From Comamonas sp. lk (GTDB taxonomy: Bacteria; Pseudomonadota; Gammaproteobacteria; Burkholderiales; Burkholderiaceae_C): a stretch of DNA of 6,443 bases. Location of the stretch: positions 1 to 6,443 of the forward strand of contig CAMDHL010000130.1 of NCBI GenBank assembly GCA_945898105.1, given 5' to 3'. Both the position numbers and the translations under genes were made by a program. The notes under the pieces are model-generated. The model saw only the letters and a list, made by a program, of their open reading frames with translations. It had not been told where the DNA came from and made no database searches. Below, one piece after another: positions 5,992-6,443 of this stretch; within the stretch, counting starts at the first letter, position 1, and each line of letters starts with the position of its first letter.

Positions 5992-6443
5992 ATGAAAACA
6001 CTGCGACTACGCGACGGCAAAGAGCGATCCTTGGTGCGCAAACACCCCTGGATTTTTGAATCGGCGATCGCTAAAGGCGGTGGCGACAGCGGCGAGACGG
6101 TGCGCGTGGAAGGACACGCAGGCCAATTTCTAGGCTGGGCGGCCTTTAGCCCGCAATCGCGCATTCGCGCACGCGTCTGGAGTTTTGAGGAAGGCGATCG
6201 CATTGACGCCGCTTTTTTCGCTGCGCGCGTTCGCACCGCGCTTGATGCACGCGCGCGACTGACGATAGCTAGCGATAGCCTGCGCCTGGTGCACGGCGAG
6301 TCCGACGGCTTGCCCGGCCTGATCGTGGACCGCTATGGCGATACCTTGGTGGCGCAGTTCGGCAGCGCAGGTTGCGAGCGCTGGAAAGACGCAATTGCCG
6401 ATGCCTTGATCACGCACACCGGCTTGCAAAAAATCTATGAACG
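5992..6443 (+). CDS. rlmI: RlmI-type 23S rRNA (cytosine-C5) methyltransferase, N-terminal part (partial)
   Basis: An open frame of 150 codons runs off the right edge, beginning MKTLRLRDGKERSLVRKHPW. This is typical of the class I SAM-dependent RNA methyltransferases that methylate C1962 of 23S rRNA at carbon 5. Residues 1 to about 75 look like the N-terminal PUA domain (KERSLVRKHPWIFESAI, then GQFLGWAAFSPQSRIRARVWSF). The linker LRLVHGESDGLPGLIVDRYGD that follows is strongly characteristic of the family. The SAM-binding Rossmann core and catalytic cysteines lie beyond the window. The start is ambiguous among in-frame ATGs at 5971, 5983 and 5992, none with a clear Shine-Dalgarno sequence; 5992 is chosen because family members usually begin near MKTLRL. 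It is a housekeeping gene and probably functionally unrelated to the sulfur operon. Confidence 0.85.
   Translation, partial: MKTLRLRDGKERSLVRKHPWIFESAIAKGGGDSGETVRVEGHAGQFLGWAAFSPQSRIRARVWSFEEGDRIDAAFFAARVRTALDARARLTIASDSLRLVHGESDGLPGLIVDRYGDTLVAQFGSAGCERWKDAIADALITHTGLQKIYE

Noticed and set aside
1..6443. CRISPR arrays, tRNA or rRNA genes, insertion sequences and attachment sites
   Set aside because: No regularly spaced repeats, clover-leaf or rRNA motifs, transposase-like frames or flanking target duplications were seen by eye on either strand.

Overview
The window holds a compact sulfide/persulfide-detoxification locus of a Gram-negative bacterium. It is most likely a betaproteobacterium of the order Burkholderiales, perhaps Comamonadaceae. 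That placement rests on remembered family resemblance (the flanking FAD-protein start and the RlmI-type gene), on moderately high-GC genes separated by AT-rich intergenic DNA, and on the BigR-type sulfur operon. No phylogenetic test was possible.

Layout from left to right: (1) the first 22 codons of a leftward gene, probably the conserved COG2509-type FAD-dependent protein, cut by the window edge. (2) A 213-base gap with a good leftward intrinsic terminator. (3) A leftward ETHE1/Blh-type persulfide dioxygenase. (4) A 93-base AT-rich divergent control region with two overlapping promoters and a 10-bp inverted repeat. (5) A rightward, tightly packed operon: a BigR/SqrR-type ArsR repressor, two half-size YeeE/YedE membrane proteins (PmpA/PmpB type), a fusion of a DUF442 (rhodanese/phosphatase-like) domain to a type II sulfide:quinone oxidoreductase, and a SulP-family anion transporter with a STAS domain. 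(6) The start of an RlmI-type 23S rRNA methyltransferase, cut by the right edge and probably unrelated to the operon.

Inferred working model: the repressor carries the two cysteines (C35 and C101, 66 residues apart) that sense persulfide in BigR/SqrR. Persulfide would lift repression from both promoters at once. The SQR module oxidises sulfide to a protein persulfide and passes electrons to quinone. The fused DUF442 domain, with a CRTGMRS loop, could accept or pass on the sulfane sulfur. The dioxygenase oxidises glutathione persulfide to sulfite. PmpA/PmpB probably move a sulfur compound such as thiosulfate, and SulP may export sulfite or sulfate.

Most notable points: the DUF442 domain sits on the SQR rather than on the dioxygenase (as it does in canonical Blh). 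The SQR module has the first catalytic cysteine (C307) but no cysteine in the GD(A/C)-x-N-P-x-x-K-T loop that normally carries the second one. The two divergent promoters overlap so closely that each -10 box directly abuts the other promoter's -35 box.
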